A DNA stretch of 64,000 nucleotides from Mesorhizobium japonicum MAFF 303099. GTDB taxonomy: Bacteria > Pseudomonadota > Alphaproteobacteria > Rhizobiales > Rhizobiaceae. Location: NCBI RefSeq assembly GCF_000009625.1, contig NC_002678.2, forward strand, positions 1,860,001 to 1,924,000, in the 5' to 3' direction. Made by a program: the position numbers and the translations under genes. Shown here in pieces: positions 8,256 through 17,644 of this stretch. Position 1 is the stretch's first letter. Every line of letters starts with the position of its first letter. The notes under the pieces were generated by a model. It saw only the letters and a list, made by a program, of their open reading frames with translations. It was not told the origin of the DNA and made no database searches.

Positions 8256-9750
8256 AGTCGGTCTGGATCCAGACTGACTTGGTCTCCAGATACTCATGCA
8301 GATGCTCGATGCCGCCTTCGCGGCCATAGCCGGACATCTTCATGCCGCCGAACGGCACCGCCGGGTCGATGGCATGGTACATGTTGACCCAGACCGAGCC
8401 GGCCCTGATGCGGCGCGCCAGTTTGTGCGCGGTGCCCAGATGCGTGGTGAAGATGCCGGCCGCCAGCCCATAAGGCGTCGCATTGGCGCGCGCCACGACC
8501 TCATCGAGCGTGTCGAAGGGCATGGCCGAAATGACCGGCCCGAAAATCTCCTCGCGTGCAATGGTCATCTTGTCCGATACCGAACCGAAGACGGTCGGCG
8601 CGATGAAGTTGCCGCCGTCATAAAGCGCGCCCGTCAGCCGCGAGCCGCCGGCGACCAGTTTCGCGCCCTCGTCACTGCCGGCCTTGATATAGCCTTCCAC
8701 CTTGCCGGCCTGCCTGGCATTGATCAGCGGCCCGATTTCGGTTTCCGCCTCGATGCCGTGGCCGATGCGCAGCCTGCCAGCGAATTCCGCGACGCGGCGC
8801 ACGAACTCGTCGTGGATTTCACGCGCCACGAAAAGCCGCGAGCCGGCGATGCAGATCTGGCCCGAATGCACGAACACCGCCATCGCCGCGACCGGAACGG
8901 CCTTGTCGATGTCGGCGTCGCGGCAGACGATGATCGGCGACTTGCCGCCGAGTTCCAGCGAAACCCGTTTAAGATTGGTCACACCCGCCCGCGCGATCGC
9001 CTGTCCGGTCAGCGTCGAACCGGTGAAGACGATCTTGTTGACGTCGGGATGTTCGGCGAGCCGCGCGCCGGCCTCCGCCCCGGTGCCGGTGACGATGTTG
9101 ACGACGCCGTCGGGCACGCCGGCTTCCTGCATCAGACGCGCGATCAGCAGCGGCGTCAGCGACGCCTCCTCGGAGGGCTTCAGCACGATGGTGCAGCCTG
9201 TCGCCAGCGCCGGTGCGATCTTCCAGATCGAGGCGGCGGTCGGCGCGTTCCAGGGGATGATCGCACCGACGACACCCACCGGCTCGCGCCTTGTGAAGGA
9301 GACGATCTCGCCAGGGATCGAATTGTCGATCGCCTCGCCATGCAGCGCCGTCGCCATGCCGCCATAGAAGCGCAGCATGCCGATAACGCGGCGCCGGTTG
9401 GCCAGCGTGCGGGTGATCGGCAGCCCCATGTCGAGCGTGTCGGAAACGCTGAGTTCTTCCCAATGCGTCTCGAACAGATCGGCGATGCGCAACAGCACGC
9501 ATTGCCGTTCATAGGGCGAGAATTTCGACCACGGCCCTTCGAAGGCCGCACGTGCGGCGGCCACCGCAGCGTCAACATCGGCGGCCCCGCCGCGCGGCAC
9601 CGTGGTCAGCACCTCGCCCGTCGCCGGGTTCAGCGCCTGCATTTCCTGGCCGGACTGCGCCGCGACCCACTTGCCGCCGATGAACATCGGCCGGAATTCG
9701 CCATGGTAGAGCGTCGTGGCCTTCGCCCTCGGGTCGAAGCTCAGCGTCAT
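8254..9750 (-). CDS. Aldehyde dehydrogenase (NAD(P)+-dependent)
   Basis: A 498-residue ALDH superfamily enzyme oxidising an aldehyde to a carboxylate. ATG 9750 follows GAGGAGGAAGAG; the frame is open for 48 further codons but that stretch is not ALDH-like. Visible are the nucleotide-binding IIPWNAPTAAS and KPSEEASLTP, the FTGSTLTGQ loop, the general base E266 in LELGGKSP and the nucleophile C300 in HSGQICIAGSR, so the active site is intact. Last gene of the minus-strand set headed by the GntR regulator, 171 bases downstream of an enolase-superfamily gene. It probably oxidises a semialdehyde made from the sugar acid by the upstream enzymes; this is inference from context. Confidence 0.92.
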   Translation of the reverse strand: MTLSFDPRAKATTLYHGEFRPMFIGGKWVAAQSGQEMQALNPATGEVLTTVPRGGAADVDAAVAAARAAFEGPWSKFSPYERQCVLLRIADLFETHWEELSVSDTLDMGLPITRTLANRRRVIGMLRFYGGMATALHGEAIDNSIPGEIVSFTRREPVGVVGAIIPWNAPTAASIWKIAPALATGCTIVLKPSEEASLTPLLIARLMQEAGVPDGVVNIVTGTGAEAGARLAEHPDVNKIVFTGSTLTGQAIARAGVTNLKRVSLELGGKSPIIVCRDADIDKAVPVAAMAVFVHSGQICIAGSRLFVAREIHDEFVRRVAEFAGRLRIGHGIEAETEIGPLINARQAGKVEGYIKAGSDEGAKLVAGGSRLTGALYDGGNFIAPTVFGSVSDKMTIAREEIFGPVISAMPFDTLDEVVARANATPYGLAAGIFTTHLGTAHKLARRIRAGSVWVNMYHAIDPAVPFGGMKMSGYGREGGIEHLHEYLETKSVWIQTD

Positions 9751-9921
9751 CTCTTCCTCCTCACGGATTCCACCGCGACTATTACTCCCGGCGCGGTCGA
9801 CCTCAACAAGGAAAGATGAGCTTGGGCTGCAGGCCGGCGGCGACCAGCACCGCAAACGCCGCCCGGGCGGCTGTCGGAAGCCGGCGTCAGGCACATGCTC
9901 GCATGGCGAAACAAGGGTGGT

Positions 9922-11121
9922 TCAGTCGAAGAAGCCCGCATCCTCTTCGCCGAGATACTTCCTGGCCGCTTCGGCGTCGATATCGAGCCCCAGGCCCGGC
10001 GCTTCGAGCAGGTCCACCATGCTGTCCCTGACGATCTGCGCCGGCAGGCCGATCACCAGATCCTCCCACCACGGGTCCGAGGCGCTGGGATATTCGAACG
10101 CAACGTAATTTGCCGGCAAGGTGGCGCAGACATTGATCAGCGCGCCGAGGCCGAGCAGGCCATTCGCGGTGCCGTGCGGCGCCATCAGGATCGAGTGCAT
10201 ATAGGCGTGCTCGGCAACCCATTTGAGCTCGGCAATGCCGCCGATATCGGCCGGGTCCGGACCGATGACCCGCACCGCCTGCGTCTCGATCAGTTCCTTG
10301 AAATTGTGCCTGAGGTAGATCTGCTCGCCGGTGTGGATCGGCGTCGAGGTGGAGGTGGTCAGCTCGCGATAGGCTTGCGGATTGACCCACGGCACATAGT
10401 CGCCGGTCAGCATGTCCTCGAGCCACATCAGATTGTACTTCTCGACCGCTCGGGCGAACTTGATCGCATCGGGCAGCATCCAGCCCGGGCCGCAGTCGAG
10501 CGCCAGGCTGACCTTGTCGCCCAGTACTTCCTTCATCGCGATCACGCAGTCGAGCATGTGATTGAAACCGCGTTCGCTGATCACGCCCTGATCCATGGCG
10601 CCGTGATAGCCGGCCTTCTTCTGCGTCACGCCGTAATGGAAGCCCTCGATGCTGTCCTTCATGTTGGAGTGGAACGAGATCCCCTGCTTGACCATGAAGA
10701 AGTTCTGCGGCTGCTCCATCATCCATTTGACGTCGGCGGCGTAGTCCTCCGGCCGGTCGCCGGCGCGTTTCCGGCGGATCGAGCCGTTGTAGACCCGCAC
10801 CTTGTCGCGCACCTTGCCGCCAAGCAGTTTGTAGACCGGCACGCCCGCCGCCTTGCCGGCGATGTCCCATAAGGCATGCTCGATGGCGGAGACGGCGGCG
10901 CCATAGGGCTTGAACGAGCCGCGCTGGCGGATCTTCAGCATCACCCGCTCGACGTCGGTCGGGTCCTCGCCGATCAACGCCTCGCGGAAATGCAGCACAA
11001 AGGGCTTGAGATAGGTCTTGGTGAACTCGACCTCACCAAGGCCATGGAGACCTTCGTCCGTGACGATGCGGACAATCGGGTGCTTGCCGATGACGGCGCA
11101 ACGCAGGTCGGTGATCTTCAT
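9922..11121 (-). CDS. Mandelate racemase/muconate lactonizing-type enzyme 1 (enolase superfamily)
   Basis: A 399-residue enolase-superfamily protein with the N-terminal capping domain (KITDLRCAVIGKHPIVRIVT) and a C-terminal barrel. Probable Mg2+ ligands are the acidic residues in LALDCGPG, MWLEDML and TGEQIYL, and the likely catalytic histidine lies in MAPHGTANG. Most relatives of this shape dehydrate acid sugars to 2-keto-3-deoxy acids. It starts 9 bases after the NIPSNAP gene stop, so the two are one transcript. The LDC variant of the first metal strand differs from the DAHxR form of the paralogue at 12981, suggesting a different substrate. Confidence 0.87.
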   Translation of the reverse strand: MKITDLRCAVIGKHPIVRIVTDEGLHGLGEVEFTKTYLKPFVLHFREALIGEDPTDVERVMLKIRQRGSFKPYGAAVSAIEHALWDIAGKAAGVPVYKLLGGKVRDKVRVYNGSIRRKRAGDRPEDYAADVKWMMEQPQNFFMVKQGISFHSNMKDSIEGFHYGVTQKKAGYHGAMDQGVISERGFNHMLDCVIAMKEVLGDKVSLALDCGPGWMLPDAIKFARAVEKYNLMWLEDMLTGDYVPWVNPQAYRELTTSTSTPIHTGEQIYLRHNFKELIETQAVRVIGPDPADIGGIAELKWVAEHAYMHSILMAPHGTANGLLGLGALINVCATLPANYVAFEYPSASDPWWEDLVIGLPAQIVRDSMVDLLEAPGLGLDIDAEAARKYLGEEDAGFFD

Positions 11122-11130
11122 GGCGCGGTC

Positions 11131-11457
11131 CTATTTCACGGACGAGAAAGCTGTCGGCGTGAGCAGCTGGCTGCTGATATTGGCGATGATCTGCCCGTCG
11201 CGCTGAGACTCGTCCACGGCCCTGTGCCATGCCGGATCGGTGACGAAAGCCGCCCATTTCGCCTCACGCTCGGCCATCGATTCCCAGGCGAGGAAATAGG
11301 TGAGGCGATTGCTGTTTTCGCCGATCACCGTGGTGAAAAACCCGGCTTGGCGGATGCCAAGCCTCTCCCAAATGGCCAGCGTTTGGTCTGAAAAGCGCTT
11401 GAGCAAAGCCGGCAGCCTGCCCGGCAGGCAGTCATAGATACGCAGTTCGTAGATCAT
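11131..11457 (-). CDS. NIPSNAP family protein
   Basis: A 108-residue single NIPSNAP domain, a dimeric alpha/beta-barrel fold. The start MIYELRIYDCLPGRLPALLK and the central TYFLAWESMAEREAKWAAF with FVTDPAWHRA are the family hallmarks. Bacterial NIPSNAP proteins often lie in sugar or aromatic catabolic operons, but their biochemical role is not settled. ATG 11457 fits the conserved start. It lies between two enolase-superfamily genes in a minus-strand operon, 9 bases ahead of the next one. Confidence 0.88.
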   Translation of the reverse strand: MIYELRIYDCLPGRLPALLKRFSDQTLAIWERLGIRQAGFFTTVIGENSNRLTYFLAWESMAEREAKWAAFVTDPAWHRAVDESQRDGQIIANISSQLLTPTAFSSVK

Positions 11458-11560
11458 GGTTTCGTCCGTTTCTTTCTTCGCCTCTCCCGTGGGAGAGGTC
11501 GACACGAATGGTCGGTCGTTGGCCCTGTGAGCCTGGGAGAATGATGGCAGGGGGGCTGGG

Positions 11561-12919
11561 CTAACTCCAGGTCCGGTCCCAGCTATATTCATTGTCCCAA
11601 TGCTCGGTGGATTGCCATATCCCCGTGACACCGGGCTGCAGATGCTGGCTGATCACCTCGTCGACCACATCGTCTATGCCCAGCCCCGGCCTGTCGGGCA
11701 CGGTAATGAAGCCGTCCTTGACGAGCGGCTTGGGGAGGCCGGTGACGATATCGTCCCACCAGTCGACATCGGCGGAGTGGTATTCGAGCGCCATGAAGTT
11801 CTCGGTCGCGGTGGCGACATGTGCCGCGGCCATCGCGGCGATCGGGCTTTCGGCCATATGAATGGCCATGGCGACGCCGTGATCCTGCGCCATGTCGCCG
11901 ATCTTCTTGGTTTCGAGGATGCCCCCGCTGGTGAGCAGATCCGGGTGGATGACCGAGAGGCCGCCGCTCTTGAGCAGAGGCTCGAAGCCTTCCTTGAGGT
12001 AGATGTCCTCGCCGGTGCAGATCGGCACCGTGGTGGCTTGCTGCAATTGCCGGTACTGCTCGGTATATTGCCAGGGGATGACGTCCTCCAGCCAGGCCGG
12101 AACGTATTTCTCGATACGGCGCGACAGGCGTATGCCGTCCTGCAGCGAGATGTGGCCGACATGGTCGATGGCGAGCGGGATCTCGTATCCGATCACCTCG
12201 CGAACCTCGTGGATATACTGCTCGAGCAGATCGATCCCCTTTTCGGTGAAATGCAGGCCGGTGAATGGGTGCTGCACGTTCTGCGCATCATAGGCTAGAT
12301 TGCGGGCCTTGCGCTCCCCGAGCGTGCCGCCACGGCCGCGTGGATTGGCATGAAACCCGTCGAGCGCGCCGGCGGGCGCGGATACGGCGCCCGCGACATG
12401 GGCGATCTGCATCAAGCCCAGGTCCATCTTGAGGAAGGTGAACCCGCGGTCCATGCGCTGCTTGAGGCGCTTTCCGGTTTCGGTGCCGCTCGGCTTCTCG
12501 GCATCGGTATCGCAATAGACGCGCACCTGATCGCGAAACTTGCCGCCGAGCATCTGGTAGACGGGGACGCCATAGGCCTTGCCGGCGAGATCCCACAGGG
12601 CGATCTCGACCGCCGACACGCCGCCGCCCTGCCGGCCGTGCCCGCCGAACTGCTTGATGCGGCGAAACAGGCGATCGATGTCGCAAGGGTTCTCGCCAAG
12701 CAGCCGGCTTTTGAGCATCAGCGCGTAGGTGGCGCTGGCGCCGTCACGCACCTCGCCGAGCCCGACGATCCCCTGATTGGTATAGATCTTGAGCAGCGCC
12801 GAGGTGAATGGTGCGCCGACGATTTCGGCAACCCGCATGTCGGTGATGCGAAGGTCGGATGGTTTGGAATTCGTGTTGACCCGATTGAGAGCCTCGCCGG
12901 CTCCATCCGTCTTTGGCAT
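11561..12919 (-). CDS. Mandelate racemase/muconate lactonizing-type enzyme 2 (enolase superfamily)
   Basis: A 452-residue enolase-superfamily enzyme, longer than its neighbours because of an insertion around residues 165-230 ([20 protein letters not shown] and onwards), which should lie over the active site. Metal ligands are expected in [17 protein letters not shown] and CTGEDIYL, and a catalytic histidine in [10 protein letters not shown]. HHpred-style comparison would be needed for the subgroup. ATG 12919 was chosen because upstream codons are out of family and the start follows AGGACAAATC. It lies 61 bases after the next enolase-superfamily gene and precedes the NIPSNAP gene. Confidence 0.87.
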   Translation of the reverse strand: MPKTDGAGEALNRVNTNSKPSDLRITDMRVAEIVGAPFTSALLKIYTNQGIVGLGEVRDGASATYALMLKSRLLGENPCDIDRLFRRIKQFGGHGRQGGGVSAVEIALWDLAGKAYGVPVYQMLGGKFRDQVRVYCDTDAEKPSGTETGKRLKQRMDRGFTFLKMDLGLMQIAHVAGAVSAPAGALDGFHANPRGRGGTLGERKARNLAYDAQNVQHPFTGLHFTEKGIDLLEQYIHEVREVIGYEIPLAIDHVGHISLQDGIRLSRRIEKYVPAWLEDVIPWQYTEQYRQLQQATTVPICTGEDIYLKEGFEPLLKSGGLSVIHPDLLTSGGILETKKIGDMAQDHGVAMAIHMAESPIAAMAAAHVATATENFMALEYHSADVDWWDDIVTGLPKPLVKDGFITVPDRPGLGIDDVVDEVISQHLQPGVTGIWQSTEHWDNEYSWDRTWS

Positions 12920-12980
12920 GATTTGTCCTCGTTTTGGCCGGGGGCTTGTCGCCCAAGGCGCCGCCCGGCATTGAGCGTTG

Positions 12981-14147
12981 CTAGCCCAGCTCGATCTCAT
13001 GGGCTTGCAGGTAGTCGCGGTTCATCTCGACACCGAGACCAGGCTTCGACGTCAGCTTGAGGCTGCCGTTCGAAACATCGAGCGGTCTGTCGATGAGATG
13101 ATCGTATTTGCCCAGGTTCCACTCCGACGTTTCGAGCTTGTAGAAGTTGGGAACGGTCATCATCACCTGCGCCCCCGCGACCACGTTGATCGGCCCTGCG
13201 GCATCATGTGGCGAGACCGGGATGTAGTAGGCCTCGCACAGGGCGGAAATCTTCTTGAGTTCCGTAATGCCGCCGGTCCAGGTGACATCAGGCATGATGT
13301 AGTCGGCGAGCTTGTTCTCGAGTACCGGCACGAAATCCCATTTCGTATGGCCGCGCTCGCCCCACGAGATCGGGGCACTGACCTTGTCACGCACCTGCTT
13401 CAGCGCGTTGAGGCTTTCGGGCGGACAGGGCTCCTCGAACCAGTCGATCTGGGCGGCCTCCTCGAGGCTGCGACAGAGACGAATGGCGGTGGGAACGTCG
13501 AAGCGGCCATGCGCATCGATCAGGATGTCGACGTCGGGGCCCGCCGTTTCGCGGATCAGCGCCGTGAGTTCGGCTGCCTCACGCTCGTCCTTGCGGGTCA
13601 TGCTGCCATCGAGATAGCCGTCCCGCTGCTCGCGCGACAGCCCATCGGCGCCGCGGCCCTGATGCGGGAAAGGATCGAACTTGAGCCCCGTATGCCCGGA
13701 CTCGACGATGTCGCGGATTTCGCGGACCACAGCCTCCTTGCTGGTGAATTTGGCCTGGTTGGGATGGGTGTAGAGCGCGATTTCATCGCGCACCGGTCCG
13801 CCCAGCAACTCGTAGATCGGCTTGCCGAGGACTTTGCCCCGGATATCCCAGAGCGCTATGTCGATGGCGCTCACGCATTCGACGGCGGCGCCGCGGCTGC
13901 CCATATAGGTAAAGCTGCGGAAAATCTTGTGCCACAGGTGCTCGATGCGCGCCGGATCCTCGCCGGTCACGGCGGCGCCGATCTGCCGCAGGATCGTGCA
14001 GAGCGCCCGGTTGGCCAGCTTCGTCGTGGTGGTGATCTCTCCCCAGCCACTCACGCCTTCGTCGGTCGTCACTTCGACGAACAGGTACTCTCCCCAATAA
14101 GACGCATCGGATTTGATCAGCCACGGCCGGATGCTCGTGATTTTCAT
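12981..14147 (-). CDS. Mandelate racemase/muconate lactonizing-type enzyme 3 (sugar acid dehydratase-like)
   Basis: A 388-residue enolase-superfamily protein closest in look to galactonate- and mannonate-type dehydratases. The first metal strand is [17 protein letters not shown], followed by [23 protein letters not shown] and [11 protein letters not shown], giving the three acidic metal ligands and the catalytic histidine. The capping domain starts [20 protein letters not shown] and closes with [20 protein letters not shown]. It is the first structural gene after the GntR regulator, 56 bases downstream of it. Dehydration of an aldonate is the likely reaction; which one is unknown. Confidence 0.9.
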   Translation of the reverse strand: MKITSIRPWLIKSDASYWGEYLFVEVTTDEGVSGWGEITTTTKLANRALCTILRQIGAAVTGEDPARIEHLWHKIFRSFTYMGSRGAAVECVSAIDIALWDIRGKVLGKPIYELLGGPVRDEIALYTHPNQAKFTSKEAVVREIRDIVESGHTGLKFDPFPHQGRGADGLSREQRDGYLDGSMTRKDEREAAELTALIRETAGPDVDILIDAHGRFDVPTAIRLCRSLEEAAQIDWFEEPCPPESLNALKQVRDKVSAPISWGERGHTKWDFVPVLENKLADYIMPDVTWTGGITELKKISALCEAYYIPVSPHDAAGPINVVAGAQVMMTVPNFYKLETSEWNLGKYDHLIDRPLDVSNGSLKLTSKPGLGVEMNRDYLQAHEIELG

Positions 14148-14203
14148 CTCTCAACTACCCTTATCTGGAATGACCCGAAGAGCGGTGTTCCGGGCCGATT
14201 GTT

Positions 14204-14971
14204 CTACCCTGCCCGGGCGGCGTTGCGGGCGCGCATGTGTTCGAGGACATGCCGGCCGGAGCCCTCGACATGGCGGGCGATGAGTTCGGCTGCCTCGTCG
14301 GCATTTCCCGCCTTCACATGTGCGATGAGCTCGCGGTGCTCGCGAATGATGGCGGCACGCCGGGCGAGCGTGAAATTGAAACGCCGGCTCACGGCGCGCA
14401 GCACTTCGCGATGCTTCCACCAAAGCTCGGCGGCATGGCGGTTGTAGTGCCGCTGGTACATCACGGTGTGGAAAGCCGTGTCCAGCTCGCTGTGCCTGAA
14501 CGTGTCGGCAAAATTGTTCTCTTCGATCAGGCCCTGGATACGTTCGAGTTCGGCAATGTCCTCGACGGTAGCCATGTTCACGAACCATCGCGTCAGGGCC
14601 GGCTCGATGAGCACACCGATCTCGTAGATATCGCGGACAAAATCCTGATCTATGGGCCGCACACGCGCCCCGCGATTGGGGAGAAAGATGACGAAACCCT
14701 CGCCGCGCAACAGCTGCAGAGCTTCGCGCACGGGATTGGTCGAGGTGCCGTGACGCCGGGCCAGATCGGTAACCACGAGCCGCTCATTGGCGGCGAGCCG
14801 GCCCTCGATGATGTCCTCCCTGATCAGTTCATAAAGCGAGGCGCCCTCGCTCGAGGCGCCGAGAGGATCGATCCCCTCGGGTGGCTCTGCTTTAAATTCC
14901 CGCGTCTCGGCCAAGGCCGGCTCCCCCTTCCGTGAATACACGCCTTTCTCGATATCACGCACGATTTCCAT
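14204..14971 (-). CDS. GntR-family transcriptional regulator (FCD/FadR subfamily)
   Basis: A 255-residue regulator with an N-terminal winged helix (LYELIREDIIEGRLAANERL, DLARRHGTSTNPVREALQLL, EGFVIFLPNRGARV) and a C-terminal all-helical FCD ligand domain with Asp/His metal positions in ELDTAFHTVMY, REHRELIAHV and LIARHVEGS. FCD regulators sense small acids such as aldonates. It is divergent from the ABC importer and precedes the enolase genes, so it probably controls both. The start is uncertain: ATG 14971 lacks a ribosome site, whereas a TTG at 14914 has GGGGGAG nearby and would give 236 residues with the DNA-binding domain intact. Confidence 0.88.
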   Translation of the reverse strand: MEIVRDIEKGVYSRKGEPALAETREFKAEPPEGIDPLGASSEGASLYELIREDIIEGRLAANERLVVTDLARRHGTSTNPVREALQLLRGEGFVIFLPNRGARVRPIDQDFVRDIYEIGVLIEPALTRWFVNMATVEDIAELERIQGLIEENNFADTFRHSELDTAFHTVMYQRHYNRHAAELWWKHREVLRAVSRRFNFTLARRAAIIREHRELIAHVKAGNADEAAELIARHVEGSGRHVLEHMRARNAARAG

Positions 14972-15128
14972 AAACAATGTACGATTTGTTGCGTTGACAG
15001 GCAATCTGCGATCTGAAAACGTATAAAGTGCTCGAAGGGATACATTTGAGGAGATGTCCCCGCAGCCGACGAGTAAAGCCGCTCGCCTCGATGCAGAGCG
15101 GCATGGGAGAGAAACCTGGAGGATACCT
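14972..15128. promoter_or_regulatory. Divergent control region of the GntR regulon
   Basis: These 157 bases separate the regulator from the ABC importer and must hold both promoters. An inverted repeat ACAA-N8-TTGT at 14974-14989 is a candidate GntR operator. On the plus strand a TTGACA at 14994-14999 and a TATAAA at 15022-15027 are present, but the 22-base spacing is too long for a normal sigma-70 promoter, so the pair is only a weak suggestion. A clear ribosome site (GGAGG) precedes the binding-protein start. Confidence 0.4.
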
Positions 15129-16607
15129 ATGACGAGGATCACACTCGGCGGTGCCGTCCTGCGCGGCACTGTCTCCACTGCATTGATCGCATCGTTGATG
15201 TCCGCACCGGCTCTGGGCGCGGCGCCGGTCGACTTGAGCAAGTGGTCGCCTGAATATGTGCGCTCCATTGCGGGCACGCAGGAATTTGATACCGCGGCCG
15301 ATTGCGCCAAGGTCACCCCGCTCGACTACAAGGGGCGACTGACCTTCTGGTATCAGGGCGTGTTCGAGGGCGACCCCGATCTCTTGCGCCAGTACTACAA
15401 GGATTTCTTCGAGACCTTCCGCAAGACCTATCCGAACATCCAGCTCGAGGAACAGGCCCTCACCTACAACGACCTCCTGGACAAGTTCCGCACGGCGCTG
15501 CTTGGCAATGCGGCGCCGATGGCGGTCCGCCTGCAAATCCTGGGTGGCACCGAGTTCGCATCAAAGGGCTATCTGCAGCCGCTGAAGCCCGAGGATGTAG
15601 GGTATTCGACCGATGATTTCTGGCCCGGCGCCATGAAAGCCGTGACCTGGGACGGCGTGACCTACGGCATTCCAACCAACAATGAAACGATGGCGTTCAT
15701 CTGGAATGCCGATATCTTCAAGCGCGCGGGTCTCGATCCGGACAAGGCTCCGGCAACCTGGGACGATGTCGTCAAATATTCCAAGCAGATCCACGACAAG
15801 CTCGGCATTGCCGGTTACGGCCTCGTGGCTCGCAAGAATGCCGGCAATACCCCGTATCGCTTCATGCCTCAATTGTGGGCCTATGGCGGCGGCGTCTTCG
15901 ACGAAGCCACGGCGAACCCGACCTACAAGGAGATCGAGCTCGACAGCCCGCAGAGCAAGGCGGCGCTGCAAGCCTCTTACGACATGTATGTCCGCGACAA
16001 GTCGGTTCCGGTTTCGGCGCTCACCAACCAGCAGGCCGACAACCAGCCGCTGTTCCTCGCCGGCCAGCTCGGCATGATGATCTCGCACCCGTCCGACTAT
16101 AATGTCATGCTCGACCTGCAGAAGAAGGCGACCGGCACCGACAAGGACAAGGCGCAGACCGTCATCGACAACATGCGCTACGGCCTGATCCCGACCGGCC
16201 CCGACGGCAAGCGCGCAGTCGTGTTCGGCGGCTCGAACATCCACATCCTGAAGCCCGAATATGTCGAGGGCGGCAAGGTGGATGAACCGGCCGCGAAGGC
16301 CATCATCTGCATGTGGACCAGCCCGGAATGGTCGCTGAAGATGGCCTATGCCGGCTCGAACCCGGGCAATCTCAACGGCTTCAAGACCAAGTGGATGAAG
16401 GAACGCCTGGACAACATCAAGTTCCTCGATGTCACGACCTCGATGCTGCCATACGGCATCCCGTTCCCGGCGCTGCCGCAATCTCCCGAGATCATGAACA
16501 TCATCATCCCGGACATGCTGCAGAATGCCCTGACCGGAGCGATGACCGTCGATCAGGCTGCGGACGACGCGGCCAAGAAAGTGAAAGACCTGATGGGCGG
16601 ACTCTAG
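15129..16607 (+). CDS. Carbohydrate ABC transporter substrate-binding protein
   Basis: A 492-residue family 1 extracellular solute-binding protein. It begins with an exported signal sequence (MTRITLGGAVLRG, hydrophobic TALIASLMSAPALGAA) and the mature part has the family pattern GRLTFWYQGVFEGDP, GYLQPLKPEDV, FWPGAMKAVTWDGVTYGIPT and ETMAFIWNADIFKRAGLDP. Binds its sugar or sugar acid in the periplasm and delivers it to the two permeases that follow. ATG 15129 has GGAGG upstream. The ligand is not readable from sequence; the surrounding dehydratases suggest an acid sugar or its precursor. Length is slightly above the usual 420-440. Confidence 0.92.
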   Translation: MTRITLGGAVLRGTVSTALIASLMSAPALGAAPVDLSKWSPEYVRSIAGTQEFDTAADCAKVTPLDYKGRLTFWYQGVFEGDPDLLRQYYKDFFETFRKTYPNIQLEEQALTYNDLLDKFRTALLGNAAPMAVRLQILGGTEFASKGYLQPLKPEDVGYSTDDFWPGAMKAVTWDGVTYGIPTNNETMAFIWNADIFKRAGLDPDKAPATWDDVVKYSKQIHDKLGIAGYGLVARKNAGNTPYRFMPQLWAYGGGVFDEATANPTYKEIELDSPQSKAALQASYDMYVRDKSVPVSALTNQQADNQPLFLAGQLGMMISHPSDYNVMLDLQKKATGTDKDKAQTVIDNMRYGLIPTGPDGKRAVVFGGSNIHILKPEYVEGGKVDEPAAKAIICMWTSPEWSLKMAYAGSNPGNLNGFKTKWMKERLDNIKFLDVTTSMLPYGIPFPALPQSPEIMNIIIPDMLQNALTGAMTVDQAADDAAKKVKDLMGGL

Positions 16608-16629
16608 TCTAAGCCTGACCTGCGATCTT

Positions 16630-16657
16630 AACCGGCTGCTCCGAGGGTCAGCCGGTT
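16630..16657 (+). terminator. Intercistronic stem-loop after the binding-protein gene
   Basis: AACCGGCTG at 16630-16638 pairs perfectly with CAGCCGGTT at 16649-16657 across a 10-base loop. No T-run follows, so it is not a strong terminator. Stem-loops in this place commonly protect the 3' end of the binding-protein message and thus raise its level over the permeases; that role is inferred from position. Confidence 0.55.
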
Positions 16658-16684
16658 CGTTCCGAAGAACAAGGGCACGCCAAA

Positions 16685-17644
16685 GTGACGATCGTGACCG
16701 GCAAGACCGAGGCTCGCCGAAGATTGCAACCCGGTAAATCTGGCGTGCTGCGCAAGATCTGGGAGCATCGCGCCGACTATGCGTACGTGCTCCCCGCGAT
16801 CGCCGTGATGCTCATCGTCATTGCCTATCCGATCTACTACACGATCGAGCTGTCGTTCTTTAATACGCCGCCTGGCCTGCAGCTCCGCGACAAGACCTTC
16901 GTCGGCTTCAACAATTACACGGCCATCCTCACCAGTGCGGTGTTCTGGAAGGTCACCTGGAACACGCTGATCTGGACGGTGGGGTCCACCGGCATCTCCT
17001 TCGTCCTGGGGTTTGCCGCCGCGCTGGCACTCCACCGTGACTTTTTCGGCCGTGGCGTCCTGCGCGCCATCCTGATCATTCCCTGGGTCATCAGCGCGGT
17101 CGCCGCCTCCTATATCTGGAAGTGGATCTACCACTCGGACTTCGGCATCATCGGCGCGGTGCTGGTCGGCCTCGGACTGGCCGACCGGCCGCCGAATTTC
17201 ATCGACAGCGTCTCGACGGTGCTGCCCTCGCTGATCGTCGTCAACATCTGGCGCGAATTTCCGTTTGCCATGATCATGATGATGGCCGGCCTGCAGACGG
17301 TTCCCGACCAGTTGCTGCGCGCCGCCAAAGTCGACGGGGCCAATGCGTGGCAGCGCTTCTGGCACGTCACCTTCCCGCATTTGAGAAACGTCTCGACTGT
17401 GACGATCCTGCTGCTGGCTGTCGCCAACTTCAACTCCTTCATCATACCCTGGATCATGACCGGCGGCGGTCCGTCGAACGCATCGCATATCTGGATCACC
17501 CACATCTATGAGCTCGCCTTCGGCCGGCAGCGCTGGGGGGTGGCGTCGGCCTACTCGGTGCTGCTGTTCCTCATCCTGATGACGTTCGGCTACTTCTATG
17601 TCCGCGCGCTAAGCGGCAACGACAGGAAGGATGGCAGCGCATGA
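16685..17644 (+). CDS. Carbohydrate ABC transporter permease (MalF-like)
   Basis: A 319-residue inner-membrane permease with six predicted transmembrane helices, the first at YAYVLPAIAVMLIVIAYPIY. The EAA loop that docks on the ATPase is visible as LRAAKVDGANAWQRFWHVTF. It starts at GTG 16685; a GTG three codons later is an alternative, and no ATG is available before the first helix. It ends with ATGA overlapping the next permease, which implies translational coupling. Partner of the MalG-like subunit in the CUT1-type importer. Confidence 0.9.
   Translation: MTIVTGKTEARRRLQPGKSGVLRKIWEHRADYAYVLPAIAVMLIVIAYPIYYTIELSFFNTPPGLQLRDKTFVGFNNYTAILTSAVFWKVTWNTLIWTVGSTGISFVLGFAAALALHRDFFGRGVLRAILIIPWVISAVAASYIWKWIYHSDFGIIGAVLVGLGLADRPPNFIDSVSTVLPSLIVVNIWREFPFAMIMMMAGLQTVPDQLLRAAKVDGANAWQRFWHVTFPHLRNVSTVTILLLAVANFNSFIIPWIMTGGGPSNASHIWITHIYELAFGRQRWGVASAYSVLLFLILMTFGYFYVRALSGNDRKDGSA

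Noticed and set aside
8296..9819. Long plus-strand frame over the aldehyde dehydrogenase gene
   Set aside because: The opposite strand has an intact ALDH with all catalytic motifs; the plus-strand product is Arg/Asp-rich shadow sequence.
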